Shown here: positions 18,917-27,837 of the stretch, piece after piece
Numbering within the stretch: position 1 is the first letter of the stretch
Layout: the number at the start of each line of letters is the position of its first letter
NCBI RefSeq assembly: GCF_030817055.1
Contig: NZ_JAUSYV010000001.1
Location: 2,752,001-2,816,000, forward strand
Direction: 5' to 3'
Source: Bacillus sp. V2I10
Lineage (GTDB): Bacteria; Bacillota; Bacilli; Bacillales; Bacillaceae
Length of the DNA: 64,000 nt
Notes under the pieces: generated by a model
Database searches by the model: none
Told to the model about the DNA's origin: nothing
The model's input: the letters and a program-made list of their open reading frames with translations, nothing else
Program-made: the position numbers and the translations under genes

Positions 18917-19525
18917 ATGAAGCAATTTGAAAGAAGAGTGCGTTCAGAGAAGGCATTGCTTGAAGCTGCATCTGCATTGATTAAAGAAGTGGGATGCGCA
19001 AAAACCACCCTCTCAGAAATCATGGAGAGGACAGGCCTGTCAAAGGGAGCCATCTATCATTATATTAAAAGCAAAGATGAGCTATTCGCTAAAGTGCTTG
19101 AAGCGAGGATTCATGAAACAAATGAAAAATTCTTTGAAAAAATGGGGAAGAGCAAAGAGGATATGACGGACCCTATCGATGTTTTATCGGAAAGTTTCGA
19201 AGCAATTAATCATCCAAAAGATGTAGTGAATCATATCCTGTTATACTTTATCGGCAGGAATGAACAAAAAAATGCAAAGGAAGCTCTCCGTGAATTTGAT
19301 CAATGGATGTTTGAGTTTTCAAAGCTCTGGATTGTATCCGGTCAAAAAAATGGAGTGATCAGCGAGCAGATTGATGCAAATCAGACTGCTGAACTTTTTG
19401 TCCTGATGTCTTCAGGATTTAGAATGAGAAACGTCCACAGCGGATCAGATTATGAGTTTCAAACCTGTCAGTTTACAGCTATGATGAAGAATTTGTTCAG
19501 GAAAGACCCTGTTCTTTTGAAATAG
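18917..19525 (+). CDS. TetR-family transcriptional regulator
   Basis: A 202-residue TetR repressor. The N-terminal helix-turn-helix is clear: TTLSEIMERTGLSKGAIYHY, then IKSKDELFAKVLEAR (residues about 30-64). The C-terminal ligand domain is unassigned. ATG at 18917 follows AAAGGAGGCG. A palindromic operator candidate lies just upstream. The target could be itself or the divergent peptide transporter; no drug pump is immediately adjacent. Confidence 0.9.
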   Translation: MKQFERRVRSEKALLEAASALIKEVGCAKTTLSEIMERTGLSKGAIYHYIKSKDELFAKVLEARIHETNEKFFEKMGKSKEDMTDPIDVLSESFEAINHPKDVVNHILLYFIGRNEQKNAKEALREFDQWMFEFSKLWIVSGQKNGVISEQIDANQTAELFVLMSSGFRMRNVHSGSDYEFQTCQFTAMMKNLFRKDPVLLK

Positions 19526-19595
19526 TCTTTATATTGAAATTATTTTACGCTTTTGGATTATAAGGAATGGTTCGTCCATCTAATCTTATAGAATC

Positions 19596-19627
19596 AAAAA
19601 AAGAGAACATGATGTTCTCTTTTTTTT
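19596..19627. terminator. Bidirectional terminator between TetR gene and wall protein
   Basis: A 14-bp repeat centred on AGAGAACA-TGA-TGTTCTCT is flanked by runs of A and T, so it works for both converging transcripts. Confidence 0.9.
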
Positions 19628-19635
19628 GGATTCTA

Positions 19636-20910
19636 TTAATCTAATACTTCGACTTTTACCGTTTTACGGCCCCATTTTCTTGCTTCTGCACTATTAGGCA
19701 TCAAAACATCAATTTTATGATTGACGATTGCACCGCCTGTATCACCTGCAATAGCAACTCCATAACCTTCAACCCAGACTTTCTTGCCCAGAGGAATGAT
19801 TTTTGGATCAACAGCAATGAGTTTCATATTTGGATTTTCTTTAATATTTATGCCAATAGCCGTATAGTCGCTGGCCGTATCTTCGTGGCTGTAAGCAGTA
19901 GCGGTTACATAGAAGATTTTGCTTTCATCATTTTCTTCTTTTGGAGGCTCATTGGCAGCAGGTTTATCAGCAGATACAGGCTTGGCCGGTGCTGCTACAG
20001 CTGCAGCTTCTTTCTTTTTCGCTGCTGCAGCTTTGGCCTTTGCTGCTTCCTTTGCTTTTGCAGCTTCTGCACGGGCGTTAGCTTCAGCAAGAAAAGCGGC
20101 CTGCTCTTTCTTTTTCGCAGCGGCAATACTTGCGGCCCGTGCAATTGCCGCTTCCTGTTCTTTTTTAATGCTTGCTTCAATTGATTTCATTTGAGTCTGA
20201 AGGGCTGATTTTTCCTGTTCAGCAAGCGTCACTTCTGTTGAAATCTTTTGATATTCAGCTTGAAGGGCAGTCATTTTCTTTTGTCTGTTTTGCATCGCTT
20301 CTTCAAGCTTGACACCGCTTGATGCTAATGTTTGCTTCTGTTCAGTCAGCAGAACCTCTTGTCTGTCGATCTCTTTTTTATCTTCTTCGATTTTCTTTAA
20401 ATCAGCCTGCTGCTGCTCTAGAATGTCATTATCAGCATTTAGGAGAGTGGCAACAGCTCCAATTCTCTCAAAAAAGTTCGAAACACTTTCTGCATTAACT
20501 AATGTATGAATGACAATATCAGCGTGATCATTCTCCTGAAGGGCAACAAGCCTTGCATGCATGATTTCCTCACGGCTTAATACCTTGTCCTGAAGTGCCA
20601 CAATTTCTATTTTCTTTTCATCGATTAATTGATTTGTTTTTTTAATCTTTTCTTGAATGGAGGCGTATTCTTTTTCATTTTTTACAACAAGAGCTTCCAT
20701 GTTCTGAAGTTCGTTTTCCATTTTCTGAACAGCGGTATGTACTGCTTGCTTTTGTTTTTCTTTTTGATTCAGCACTTCCTGATTTTGGTCAAGCTGCTTC
20801 TCAGCTTTATGCAAGGTGTCCTGATTCGTTTGCGCTAGGGCAGTGTTATAGCTTGATAGAGTAACAAAACCGACAGAAAGCGCGGCAATCATACGCATTG
20901 AAAATCTCAT
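19636..20910 (-). CDS. Secreted coiled-coil protein with C-terminal 3D domain
   Basis: A 424-residue exported wall protein. Residues 1-26 form a signal peptide ending around NTALAQ. Residues 30-255 are a long charged coiled coil like the N-terminal part of PcsB-type hydrolases. A low-complexity Ala/Lys/Glu linker follows (about 255-320). The C-terminal 3D domain (from about FYVTATAYSHED) shows the conserved aspartates in LIAVDPKIIPLGK, GDTGGAIVNHKIDVL. 3D domains are related to the catalytic fold of lytic transglycosylases (YocH, Rpf), so a peptidoglycan-remodelling role is likely. It is a single-gene unit. Confidence 0.88.
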   Translation of the reverse strand: MRFSMRMIAALSVGFVTLSSYNTALAQTNQDTLHKAEKQLDQNQEVLNQKEKQKQAVHTAVQKMENELQNMEALVVKNEKEYASIQEKIKKTNQLIDEKKIEIVALQDKVLSREEIMHARLVALQENDHADIVIHTLVNAESVSNFFERIGAVATLLNADNDILEQQQADLKKIEEDKKEIDRQEVLLTEQKQTLASSGVKLEEAMQNRQKKMTALQAEYQKISTEVTLAEQEKSALQTQMKSIEASIKKEQEAAIARAASIAAAKKKEQAAFLAEANARAEAAKAKEAAKAKAAAAKKKEAAAVAAPAKPVSADKPAANEPPKEENDESKIFYVTATAYSHEDTASDYTAIGINIKENPNMKLIAVDPKIIPLGKKVWVEGYGVAIAGDTGGAIVNHKIDVLMPNSAEARKWGRKTVKVEVLD

Positions 20911-21040
20911 AAAACAACCCCTTTCTTGTATTTTAGTTATACCACAAAAAAGGGGCCTTTTAGATTACAAATCTGTTAAATCATTCAATATACGACAAAT
21001 TAATGAAAATAATCCATGGCAAATCGTCAAAGGCTGTCGG

Positions 21041-22267
21041 TTATTGCTGCCACTCTTTTAAGGTTTGATCTGTGGGGAGCAGGTAAGCAAGAGCTCCTAA
21101 AACCGGCAGACAAGCGATGCCAGTCATAACAGATGTTAATCCAAAAGCGTCAATCAATGAGCCTAAAGCAACGGAACCAATTGCCCCCATTCCAAAAGCG
21201 AGCCCAACTGTCAAACCGGACATTGTGCCAATCTTTCCCGGAATGAGCTCTTGTGCATAAACAACTGTTACAGAAAAGCTTGAACTTAATATAAAACCAA
21301 TTGCAGCGATCAGCGGATATGCCGCAATTGGACCTGCAAACGGCAAAATGAGGGCAAAAGGCGCTGTAGCCAGCAGAGAATAAAGGATAATGGTACGTTT
21401 GCCGAACCGGTCTGCCAAAGGTCCCCCTGCAAAGGTTCCAAGTGCACCCATGACAAGAAAGATAAAGATATAAACCTGTGACTGGGCAATACTTAGATCA
21501 TACTTTTCAATAACATAGAACGTGTAAAAATTTGAAATGGCACTTCCATACCATGAACGTGCAAAAACGAGAAATACGATAACTGCTAAGGCAGAATAAA
21601 TGGCTCTCGTCAGTTTTACTTCTTTTTTCTTAGTGCCATTTTTCTTTTCTTCTCTTCTAATGTCTGAAAGTTTCAATGTGTACCAGTTTGCTATATAAAT
21701 AAGAAAAATAACTGCAAGAGCTGCTGCAATAGTAAACCAAATCGCGCCAAACTGCCCGAATGGAACGAGAATAAGCGCTGTAATCAGCGGAGCAGAAGAG
21801 GATCCGGTATTTCCTCCAACTTGATAGATTGACTGCGCGAGGCCCCGCCTTTCTCCAGCTGCTAAATATGCCACTCTTGACCCTTCAGGGTGAAAGACCG
21901 CAGAACCTAGTCCAATGAAAAAGACACTTAATAAGATCATTGAAAAAGAAGGAGCAAAAGAGAGGCCGACAATTCCGATTAAGCTGCTCGTAAGCCCGAT
22001 AGGCAGGGCATATGGCATTGGTTTTTTATCTGTATACCAGCCGACAACCGGCTGAAGGACAGAGGAAACCATATTGAGCGTAAAAGCAATCAGGCCAAGC
22101 TGTGTAAACGTGAGCCCCATCGAATTTTCAAGAATCGGAAACATCGCAGGGATAACGGATTGAATCGAATCGTTTAATAAATGACATAAACCAATAATGA
22201 AAAGGATGTTGTAAATAGTCGGAGACGGTTTTGAAACCGGTTTTTTTAATGAAGCTGCGTTTTCCAT
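21041..22267 (-). CDS. MFS exporter, fosmidomycin-resistance (Fsr) type
   Basis: A 408-residue major facilitator protein with about twelve membrane segments. The Fsr-like pattern is clear: GLCHLLNDSIQSVIPAMFP at the first segment, then GLGSAVFHPEGSRVAYLAAG, a conserved stretch of this group. Homologues export fosmidomycin and other small compounds. Its natural substrate here is unknown. It is monocistronic, and the short gap to the neighbouring wall-protein gene holds only its upstream signals. Confidence 0.87.
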   Translation of the reverse strand: MENAASLKKPVSKPSPTIYNILFIIGLCHLLNDSIQSVIPAMFPILENSMGLTFTQLGLIAFTLNMVSSVLQPVVGWYTDKKPMPYALPIGLTSSLIGIVGLSFAPSFSMILLSVFFIGLGSAVFHPEGSRVAYLAAGERRGLAQSIYQVGGNTGSSSAPLITALILVPFGQFGAIWFTIAAALAVIFLIYIANWYTLKLSDIRREEKKNGTKKKEVKLTRAIYSALAVIVFLVFARSWYGSAISNFYTFYVIEKYDLSIAQSQVYIFIFLVMGALGTFAGGPLADRFGKRTIILYSLLATAPFALILPFAGPIAAYPLIAAIGFILSSSFSVTVVYAQELIPGKIGTMSGLTVGLAFGMGAIGSVALGSLIDAFGLTSVMTGIACLPVLGALAYLLPTDQTLKEWQQ

Positions 22268-22380
22268 TTTATAAGTCCTTTCTCAACTGAATATTTCGAT
22301 TTACGAAAAATATTTTACCACAAAATGAGAGGTGAGAAATCAAAAAAATCAAATAAAAAATGCTTTTGGAGAAGAAACCC

Positions 22381-22408
22381 TTGAATGTTCATGTAAAAAG
22401 AGTAAAAT
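22381..22408 (+). promoter_or_regulatory. Probable aspartokinase promoter
   Basis: TTGAAT (22381-22386) and TAAAAT (22403-22408) are 16 bp apart, about 46 bp before the gene. No T-box or lysine riboswitch is visible in this short leader. Confidence 0.5.
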
Positions 22409-22454
22409 AGATTTTAAAATTTACCTAAAAAATTAAACATTAGGGGATGTTCGC

Positions 22455-23816
22455 ATGAAAGTGGTGAAGTTTGGAGGAAGTTCATTAGCATCGGGAAATC
22501 AGGTTAAAAAGGTATTTGATATCGTTACATCTGACCCTGATCGAAAAGTGGTCGTTGTGTCAGCGCCTGGCAAACGGTATGCAGAAGATCGCAAGGTGAC
22601 GGATCTTTTAATTGAACTTGGCGAAAGGTCTTTGCGAGGGGATGCAGCACCCGAATATTTGACTGCTGTTATTGCCCGGTATTCAAAAGTGGCAGAAGAG
22701 CTGAAATTGCCGACTGAAATCGTTTCCAAAATAGAAAATGATCTTATTAAACTGCTTGATGCAGATAAGACTCGGCAAGCCAGATACATAGACGCTATAA
22801 AAGCAAGCGGAGAAGACAGCAATGCAAAGCTGATTGCTGAATATTTTAAAAGCAGAGGCATTCAAGCTTCTTATATAAATCCAAAAGATGCAGGGCTGCT
22901 TGTAGAAGAAACTTGCGGAACAGCACAAGTTCTGAAAAAATCGTACGAAAATCTGAAAGCTTTAAGGGAACTTCCCGGCATTCTTATTTTTCCAGGATTC
23001 TTTGGATACAACGAAGCAGGCGAAGTTGTGACGTTTTCGCGAAGCGGATCAGATATTACCGGATCCATTCTTGCAAATGGAACAGAAGCAGACCTTTACG
23101 AAAATTTCACTGATGTGAATGCGGTTTATTCTGTTAATCCTAATGTGGTTCCAAATCCAAAAGAAATCCGCGAGCTTACTTACCGGGAAATGCGGGAGCT
23201 TTCTTATGCAGGATTTTCGGTTTTTCACGATGAAGCGCTGATTCCTGCTTTTGAGGCCGGTATTCCTGTTCATATTAAGAATACGAATAATCCGGAAGCT
23301 GCAGGCACCAGAATTGTGAACGAACGAAAAAATACGAATGGACCCGTTATCGGCATCGCCAGCGATGATGATTTCTGCAGTATATATGTAAATAAATATT
23401 TAATGAATAAAGAAATTGGATTCGGAAGGAAATTGCTCTCTATTTTAGAGGATTTCGGGTTAACCTATGAGCACAGTCCATCTGGAATTGATGATCTAAG
23501 TATTATTTTGAGACAAAAACAAATGAATGCAGAGACTGAAGAGCTTATTCTAGAGAGGATCCGCACAGACCTAAAGCCGGATGAGGTGACAGTGGAACAC
23601 AATCTGTCTCTCATTATGATGGTGGGGGAAGGCATGCGCCATAATATCGGCACAGCAGCCCGTGCTTCAAAAGCTCTTGCAGAAGCAGGCGTCAATATCG
23701 AAATGATTAACCAGGGATCATCAGAAGTCAGCATGATGTTCGGTGTAAAAGAAGCTCAGGAGAAAAAAGCTGTTCAGGCCCTTTATGAGGAATTTTTTGT
23801 CGGAGTCTATGCTTAA
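22455..23816 (+). CDS. yclM: Aspartate kinase (aspartokinase III, YclM-like)
   Basis: A 453-residue single-chain aspartokinase that phosphorylates aspartate, the entry step to lysine, threonine, methionine and diaminopimelate. The kinase motif KFGGSSLAS is at residues 5-13, the substrate loop is in FSRSGSDITGSILA, and two ACT regulatory domains follow (GRKLLSILEDFGL; TAARASKALAEAGVNIEMI). The length and sequence style match B. subtilis YclM, the threonine/lysine-responsive isozyme. It is a monocistronic unit ending in a clear terminator. Confidence 0.92.
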   Translation: MKVVKFGGSSLASGNQVKKVFDIVTSDPDRKVVVVSAPGKRYAEDRKVTDLLIELGERSLRGDAAPEYLTAVIARYSKVAEELKLPTEIVSKIENDLIKLLDADKTRQARYIDAIKASGEDSNAKLIAEYFKSRGIQASYINPKDAGLLVEETCGTAQVLKKSYENLKALRELPGILIFPGFFGYNEAGEVVTFSRSGSDITGSILANGTEADLYENFTDVNAVYSVNPNVVPNPKEIRELTYREMRELSYAGFSVFHDEALIPAFEAGIPVHIKNTNNPEAAGTRIVNERKNTNGPVIGIASDDDFCSIYVNKYLMNKEIGFGRKLLSILEDFGLTYEHSPSGIDDLSIILRQKQMNAETEELILERIRTDLKPDEVTVEHNLSLIMMVGEGMRHNIGTAARASKALAEAGVNIEMINQGSSEVSMMFGVKEAQEKKAVQALYEEFFVGVYA

Positions 23817-23828
23817 TATTGAAAAGGG

Positions 23829-23860
23829 AGCACTGCTGAATTAGAAGCAGTGCTTTTTTT
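23829..23860 (+). terminator. Aspartokinase terminator
   Basis: A 9-bp stem (AGCACTGCT, 23829-23837; AGCAGTGCT, 23846-23854) is followed by seven Ts. Confidence 0.9.
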
Positions 23861-23912
23861 ATAGACTTGGAGCTGAATGTCTCTGCGGGCTATTTATTAC
23901 TAGAACTTTTCA

Positions 23913-24027
23913 TATCGAAAATCCTGTATTTATTATCGAAAACTCCCATTTAAAGAATATTCGAGCTAACCCGTCAAATGGTAACATCACTTCTTAACTG
24001 ACAATTTTTTTCGAACTGAGATATAAT
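23913..24027 (+). promoter_or_regulatory. Promoter with upstream direct repeats before the acyl-CoA dehydrogenase gene
   Basis: CTGACA (23998-24003) and TATAAT (24022-24027) form a near-consensus promoter with an 18-bp spacer. Upstream, TATCGAAAA occurs at 23913-23921 and again at 23934-23942, exactly 21 bp apart, so on one face of the helix. This arrangement suits an activator that binds direct repeats, but the distance to the promoter is long and the regulator is unknown. Confidence 0.6.
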
Positions 24028-24070
24028 GATAGAATATACCGATAATTCAGAAATAAGGAGGGAGCTAAGT

Positions 24071-24991
24071 TTGATTAAGAAGGTTGCTGTCATTGGATCT
24101 GGAACAATGGGACACGGCATTGCCCAAGTATTTGCTGCTGCTCAATGTCCAGTGACCATTTATGATTTAAGAGAAGACCTATTAACAAAAGCTCGGCAAA
24201 TGATCAATCAGAATCTAGAGGTGATGAAAAAGGAATCTTACATAAACAGCGAGGAACAAAACAAAACCCTTGAAAGGCTCTCATATTCAACGGACCTTGG
24301 CGAAGCTGTTTATGACGCTGATCTGATTATTGAAGCGATTCCTGAGGTGCTTGATTTTAAGCTGCAGTTATTCAAATTGCTTGAAACGAGGATACGTTCA
24401 ACTGCAATCGTCGCATCCAACACTTCCACATTTCCGATTTCAAAGCTTGCTGAAGAGTGCGCTTTTTCTGAGCGCTTGCTCATCACACATTTCTTCAACC
24501 CTGCTCATTTAGTCAAACTGGTTGAAGTAGTTAAACATGAGCACACTGTTCCCTGGGCTGCAGAAGAGGTTATCCATCTCTTAAAAGCTGCCGGCAAAAA
24601 AGTTGTCCTGCTCAATAAGGACATTCCGGGTTTTATTGCGAACCGTCTGCAGGCTGCAGTAGTCAGGGAAGCTTTTTATCTGCTTGAAGAAAGGATCGCA
24701 AATGCAGATGACATTGATAAGGTCATGTCAGAAGGACCCGGCATGAGATGGGCCTTGAACGGACCTCTCCGGATTGCGGACATGGGAGGGCTTGATATTT
24801 GGGAAAAAGTAACTGGAAATTTGTTTCCCGAACTTGACTGCAGCACGGTAGCTCCGCGGTTTATTGTGGAAAGCGTCAAGCAGGGGAACCTGGGTTCAAA
24901 AACCGGCAAAGGTATTTATGAATATAGCGGCACAGAAGACGGGAGCTTAGACATCCGGGATAAACAGCTGATTCACCTGCTTAAAATGTAA
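24071..24991 (+). CDS. 3-hydroxybutyryl-CoA dehydrogenase family protein
   Basis: A 306-residue NAD(P)-dependent 3-hydroxyacyl-CoA dehydrogenase that interconverts 3-hydroxyacyl-CoA and 3-oxoacyl-CoA. The Rossmann motif AVIGSGTMGHGIAQVF starts at residue 5; the catalytic His/Asn segment is LITHFFNPAHLVKLVEVV; the C-terminal domain has IPGFIANRLQAAVVREAF. The TTG at 24071 is the right start because AAGGAGGGAG precedes it; an upstream in-frame ATG (24026) lies inside the -10 element and cannot be used. The downstream frame is a broken aldehyde dehydrogenase in the same operon. Confidence 0.9.
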   Translation: MIKKVAVIGSGTMGHGIAQVFAAAQCPVTIYDLREDLLTKARQMINQNLEVMKKESYINSEEQNKTLERLSYSTDLGEAVYDADLIIEAIPEVLDFKLQLFKLLETRIRSTAIVASNTSTFPISKLAEECAFSERLLITHFFNPAHLVKLVEVVKHEHTVPWAAEEVIHLLKAAGKKVVLLNKDIPGFIANRLQAAVVREAFYLLEERIANADDIDKVMSEGPGMRWALNGPLRIADMGGLDIWEKVTGNLFPELDCSTVAPRFIVESVKQGNLGSKTGKGIYEYSGTEDGSLDIRDKQLIHLLKM

Positions 24992-25444
24992 GCGTTTTAT
25001 AAAAAGGGAGGAGAAAAGGAAAAAGCAAATCTTATTAAAGACGGCAGAATCGATGCAAAAAAACATGATAAAGGATACTATATCGGGGCTGCCATTTTTG
25101 ATAACGTAACAAAAGAGATGACCATCTCGAAGGATGAAATATTCGCACCGGTATTAAGTATTGTCCGTGTGAAAAACCTGCAGGAAGCCATTGAGCTGAC
25201 AAATGAATCTGATTTTGCCAATGGCGCCGTTCTTTATACATCAAGCGGGAAAGCAGTACGGGAATTTCGTGAAAAAATTGAAGCAGGCATGCTCGGAGTC
25301 AACGTGAATGTCCCTGCACCAATGGCCTTTTTTCCATTTTCAGGCTGGAAAAATTCTTTTTATGGAGACCTTCATGCAAACGGCAAAGATGGCGTTGAAT
25401 TTTACACGAGGAAAAAAGTGGTTACACAGCGCTGGTTCAATTAA
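24992..25444 (+). pseudogene. Truncated methylmalonate-semialdehyde dehydrogenase (C-terminal third)
   Basis: This stretch is open from just after the preceding TAA, in the same reading frame, to a TAA at 25442-25444. From about 25019 it reads as the last 140 residues of an IolA/MmsA-type CoA-acylating aldehyde dehydrogenase: EIFAPVLSIVRVKNLQEAIE, FFPFSGWKNSFYGDLHANG, GVEFYTRKKVVTQRW. The NAD-binding half and the catalytic cysteine, roughly 340 residues, are missing. A strong ribosome site (GGGAGGAG, 25005-25012) remains but no start codon follows it, which points to an internal deletion that removed the start and joined the leader to the C-terminal part. An inner ATG at 25118 could give at most 108 inactive residues. 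Confidence 0.85.
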
Positions 25445-25487
25445 CATGACGGCAAAGTGAAAATGTTGTATAGTTAAAAGCTCAGAC

Positions 25488-25515
25488 AGGCAGGCTCAGC
25501 TAAACGGGCTTGCCT
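25488..25515 (+). terminator. Weak hairpin, possible terminator before the helicase gene
   Basis: AGGCAGGC (25488-25495) pairs with GCTTGCCT (25508-25515) with one G-U pair, and is followed by CTTTC rather than a pure T-run. It may end the dehydrogenase operon. Confidence 0.4.
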
Positions 25516-25540
25516 CTTTCATTGAACGGAGCAGATTACC

Positions 25541-27769
25541 TTGATTACAACGAAGACCTATATAAAAGAATGGCAGCAGGCCCTTCAAATTGAAATCGGC
25601 TATTTAAAGAAATATGGGAGCACGAAATACCGTGTTGCAAATGGACATCTATTATCAACTGGAGATGCCTTTACTTACTATTTTGAAAGCAGCGGTTACC
25701 TGAAAATTCCTGTTGGATCCTCAATCAAATTAGAATGGGACGGCGTGAAGCACAAGGGAAGAGTTCTCTCTTCAGAAGGACAAAGCATCATTCTATCCTT
25801 TGAAAGATCGTTTGGAGATCTCATCCATGAGGCTTTTCTTTTCCATGACCCGTGGGAACTGCTTGAGGAACTGATTGCAAGGCTTGAGGACATGAAAAAA
25901 AGCAAGATTAAGCGGGCCAGAATCAAAAAGCTGATGGATCCCTCGATGCCCCCAAAACATCCGGCAGAGAAAGGGAAAAGCTCAGTCCATGAATTGTTTA
26001 TAAGGTCCAAATACAATCCGGTCACTTTCGTTTGGGGACCTCCCGGCACGGGGAAAACCTATACGCTTGCAAGAACAGCAGCCAATCACTATTTTAAAGG
26101 AAAACGGGTGCTGATTCTGTCACACAGCAACAGTGCTGTGGATGTATTAATGAAGGAAATCGCAGCTTTTATTCACAAAAAGGAGAAATTTAAAGAGGGG
26201 GAGCTGCTTCGCTATGGTACTGGGAGCGCAGTCACAGCCTTTCCTGTACCCCTTACAACAAGTGAACTCCTTCTGCAGAAAGACCCTGCATTATCAAAGG
26301 ACAGACATCAGCTTCTTGATGAAAGAAAGCTCTTAAAAAAGGATTTATCGGATACATTCAGCAAGCGGGATTCCAATCAGCTGCTTGATCTTGAAACCAG
26401 AATAAGCAGAGTCCTTGAGAAAATCCGCAAGCAGGAATCTGAATTTGTAAAAGAAGCATTTATAGTTGGAACAACCCTTGCTAAAGCAGCAAGTGATTCA
26501 AACATATATGAAGACGAATTTGACGTTGTTGTTGTCGATGAGACAAGTATGGCTTACGTACCGCAGGCAGCGTTTGCTGCATCGCTTGGCCAGCGGGTGA
26601 TTCTGTGCGGTGACTTTAAACAGCTGCCGCCTATTGCCTCTTCACGTCATGAACTTGTTGAAAAATGGCTGAAAGAAGATATTTTCATCCGCTCAGGAGT
26701 TTCAGACATCAAACAAGACTTGCACCCGCAAATGCTTCTATTGAAAGAACAGCGAAGAATGCATCCGGAAATCTCTGCATTCACCAATCAATATGTTTAT
26801 CAAAATCAAGTAGGCGACCATGAGAGTGTCAAAAAAAGCAGAAATCAGCTAGTAATAAACGCTCCTTTTCCCAACAGAGCATCTATTTTGCTTGATGCAA
26901 GTTATACTGGCGAGCATTGTATAAAAGAAAGGACGTCGCATTCCAAGCTTAATTTGTGGCATCTGCTGCTTTCATTTCAAAGCATCCACGAATCCTATCT
27001 CTCTGGTGTAAGATCAATCGGATATGTGACACCATATCGGGCACAGGCTTCCCTGATGCAAGAGCTTTTAGGGGATTTATATGAAGAAGAACTATTGAAT
27101 GCAGATATTCTTGCAGCAACCGTCCATAAATTTCAGGGCAGCGAGCGGGATGTGATGATTTTTGACAGTGTTGACAGTTTTCCGGAGAATCGTGCCGGAA
27201 TGCTGACTACCGGTAAGGACAGTGCAAGACTTATCAATGTTGCCATTACAAGGACGAAGGGAAAGTTCATACATGTCAGCAATACAGACTTTATCCGTAA
27301 AAACGTTTACCGAAGCAAAGCGCTCAGACAGCTAGTGGATCATCAGGAGAAAAATCATCAGTCCGTCACTCATCAGCATATTGGAAAATGGATTTTGCAC
27401 CATCATCCAAAATTGAAATGGATGCACGCTCCAAAACAGGAACCTCTATTTGAAGACATCCGTTCTGCCAAGCACCGGATCATTCTTTCACTGCCGAAAT
27501 CTATGAGTCTCGAAAAGGATTTGACCAATGTACTGAAAAAAGCTGGACATGCAATCACTCTTTCGGTCATTTCTGACAGTAAGCCAGTGCTTAAATGTAC
27601 TTGGATTCAAGAAAATCTGCCTTTTCCATTTGTTATCATTGATGACCAAATATTATGGCTCGGACAGCCATTTGCGGGAGCAAACAGAGTGCAGCCTCCC
27701 TATGTAGCAGCGAGGCTGCATTCTGAAAAAACCATTAAGCATTTTCTGACACAGGTCTCCTTTTCATAA
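25541..27769 (+). CDS. UPF1-like superfamily 1 helicase with C-terminal PLD-like tail
   Basis: A 742-residue SF1B-type helicase/ATPase. Walker A GPPGTGKT is at residues 166-173, motif Ia is ILSHSNSAVDVL, motif II is VVVDETSMAY (DE-T instead of DEAD/DEAG), motif III is GDFKQLPPIA, motif V is VHKFQGSERDVMI, and motif VI is NVAITRTKGKFI. The N-terminal 130 residues form a separate beta-rich domain. The last 150 residues (from about residue 600) resemble a degenerate phospholipase-D-like or winged module; I am unsure. Such proteins act on nucleic acids in repair or RNA turnover. The TTG start follows CGGAGC. It is monocistronic. Confidence 0.82.
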   Translation: MITTKTYIKEWQQALQIEIGYLKKYGSTKYRVANGHLLSTGDAFTYYFESSGYLKIPVGSSIKLEWDGVKHKGRVLSSEGQSIILSFERSFGDLIHEAFLFHDPWELLEELIARLEDMKKSKIKRARIKKLMDPSMPPKHPAEKGKSSVHELFIRSKYNPVTFVWGPPGTGKTYTLARTAANHYFKGKRVLILSHSNSAVDVLMKEIAAFIHKKEKFKEGELLRYGTGSAVTAFPVPLTTSELLLQKDPALSKDRHQLLDERKLLKKDLSDTFSKRDSNQLLDLETRISRVLEKIRKQESEFVKEAFIVGTTLAKAASDSNIYEDEFDVVVVDETSMAYVPQAAFAASLGQRVILCGDFKQLPPIASSRHELVEKWLKEDIFIRSGVSDIKQDLHPQMLLLKEQRRMHPEISAFTNQYVYQNQVGDHESVKKSRNQLVINAPFPNRASILLDASYTGEHCIKERTSHSKLNLWHLLLSFQSIHESYLSGVRSIGYVTPYRAQASLMQELLGDLYEEELLNADILAATVHKFQGSERDVMIFDSVDSFPENRAGMLTTGKDSARLINVAITRTKGKFIHVSNTDFIRKNVYRSKALRQLVDHQEKNHQSVTHQHIGKWILHHHPKLKWMHAPKQEPLFEDIRSAKHRIILSLPKSMSLEKDLTNVLKKAGHAITLSVISDSKPVLKCTWIQENLPFPFVIIDDQILWLGQPFAGANRVQPPYVAARLHSEKTIKHFLTQVSFS

Positions 27770-27837
27770 AAAGAGGAACATGATTATTTTTCTCGAATAA
27801 GTACCCTTTATAAACAAATGAAAAGGGTGGAAGGAGA

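Noticed and set aside
19717..20194. Long forward frames rich in Phe, Ser and Ala opposite the 3D-domain gene
   Set aside because: They are the antisense of the low-complexity Ala/Lys linker and coiled coil.
23913..23942. TATCGAAAA repeats as a CRISPR-like array
   Set aside because: Only two short copies, no spacers of constant length and no cas genes.
24026..24070. ATG at 24026 as start of the 3-hydroxyacyl-CoA dehydrogenase
   Set aside because: It lies within the TATAAT promoter element; the TTG at 24071 has a strong ribosome site and the expected N-terminus.
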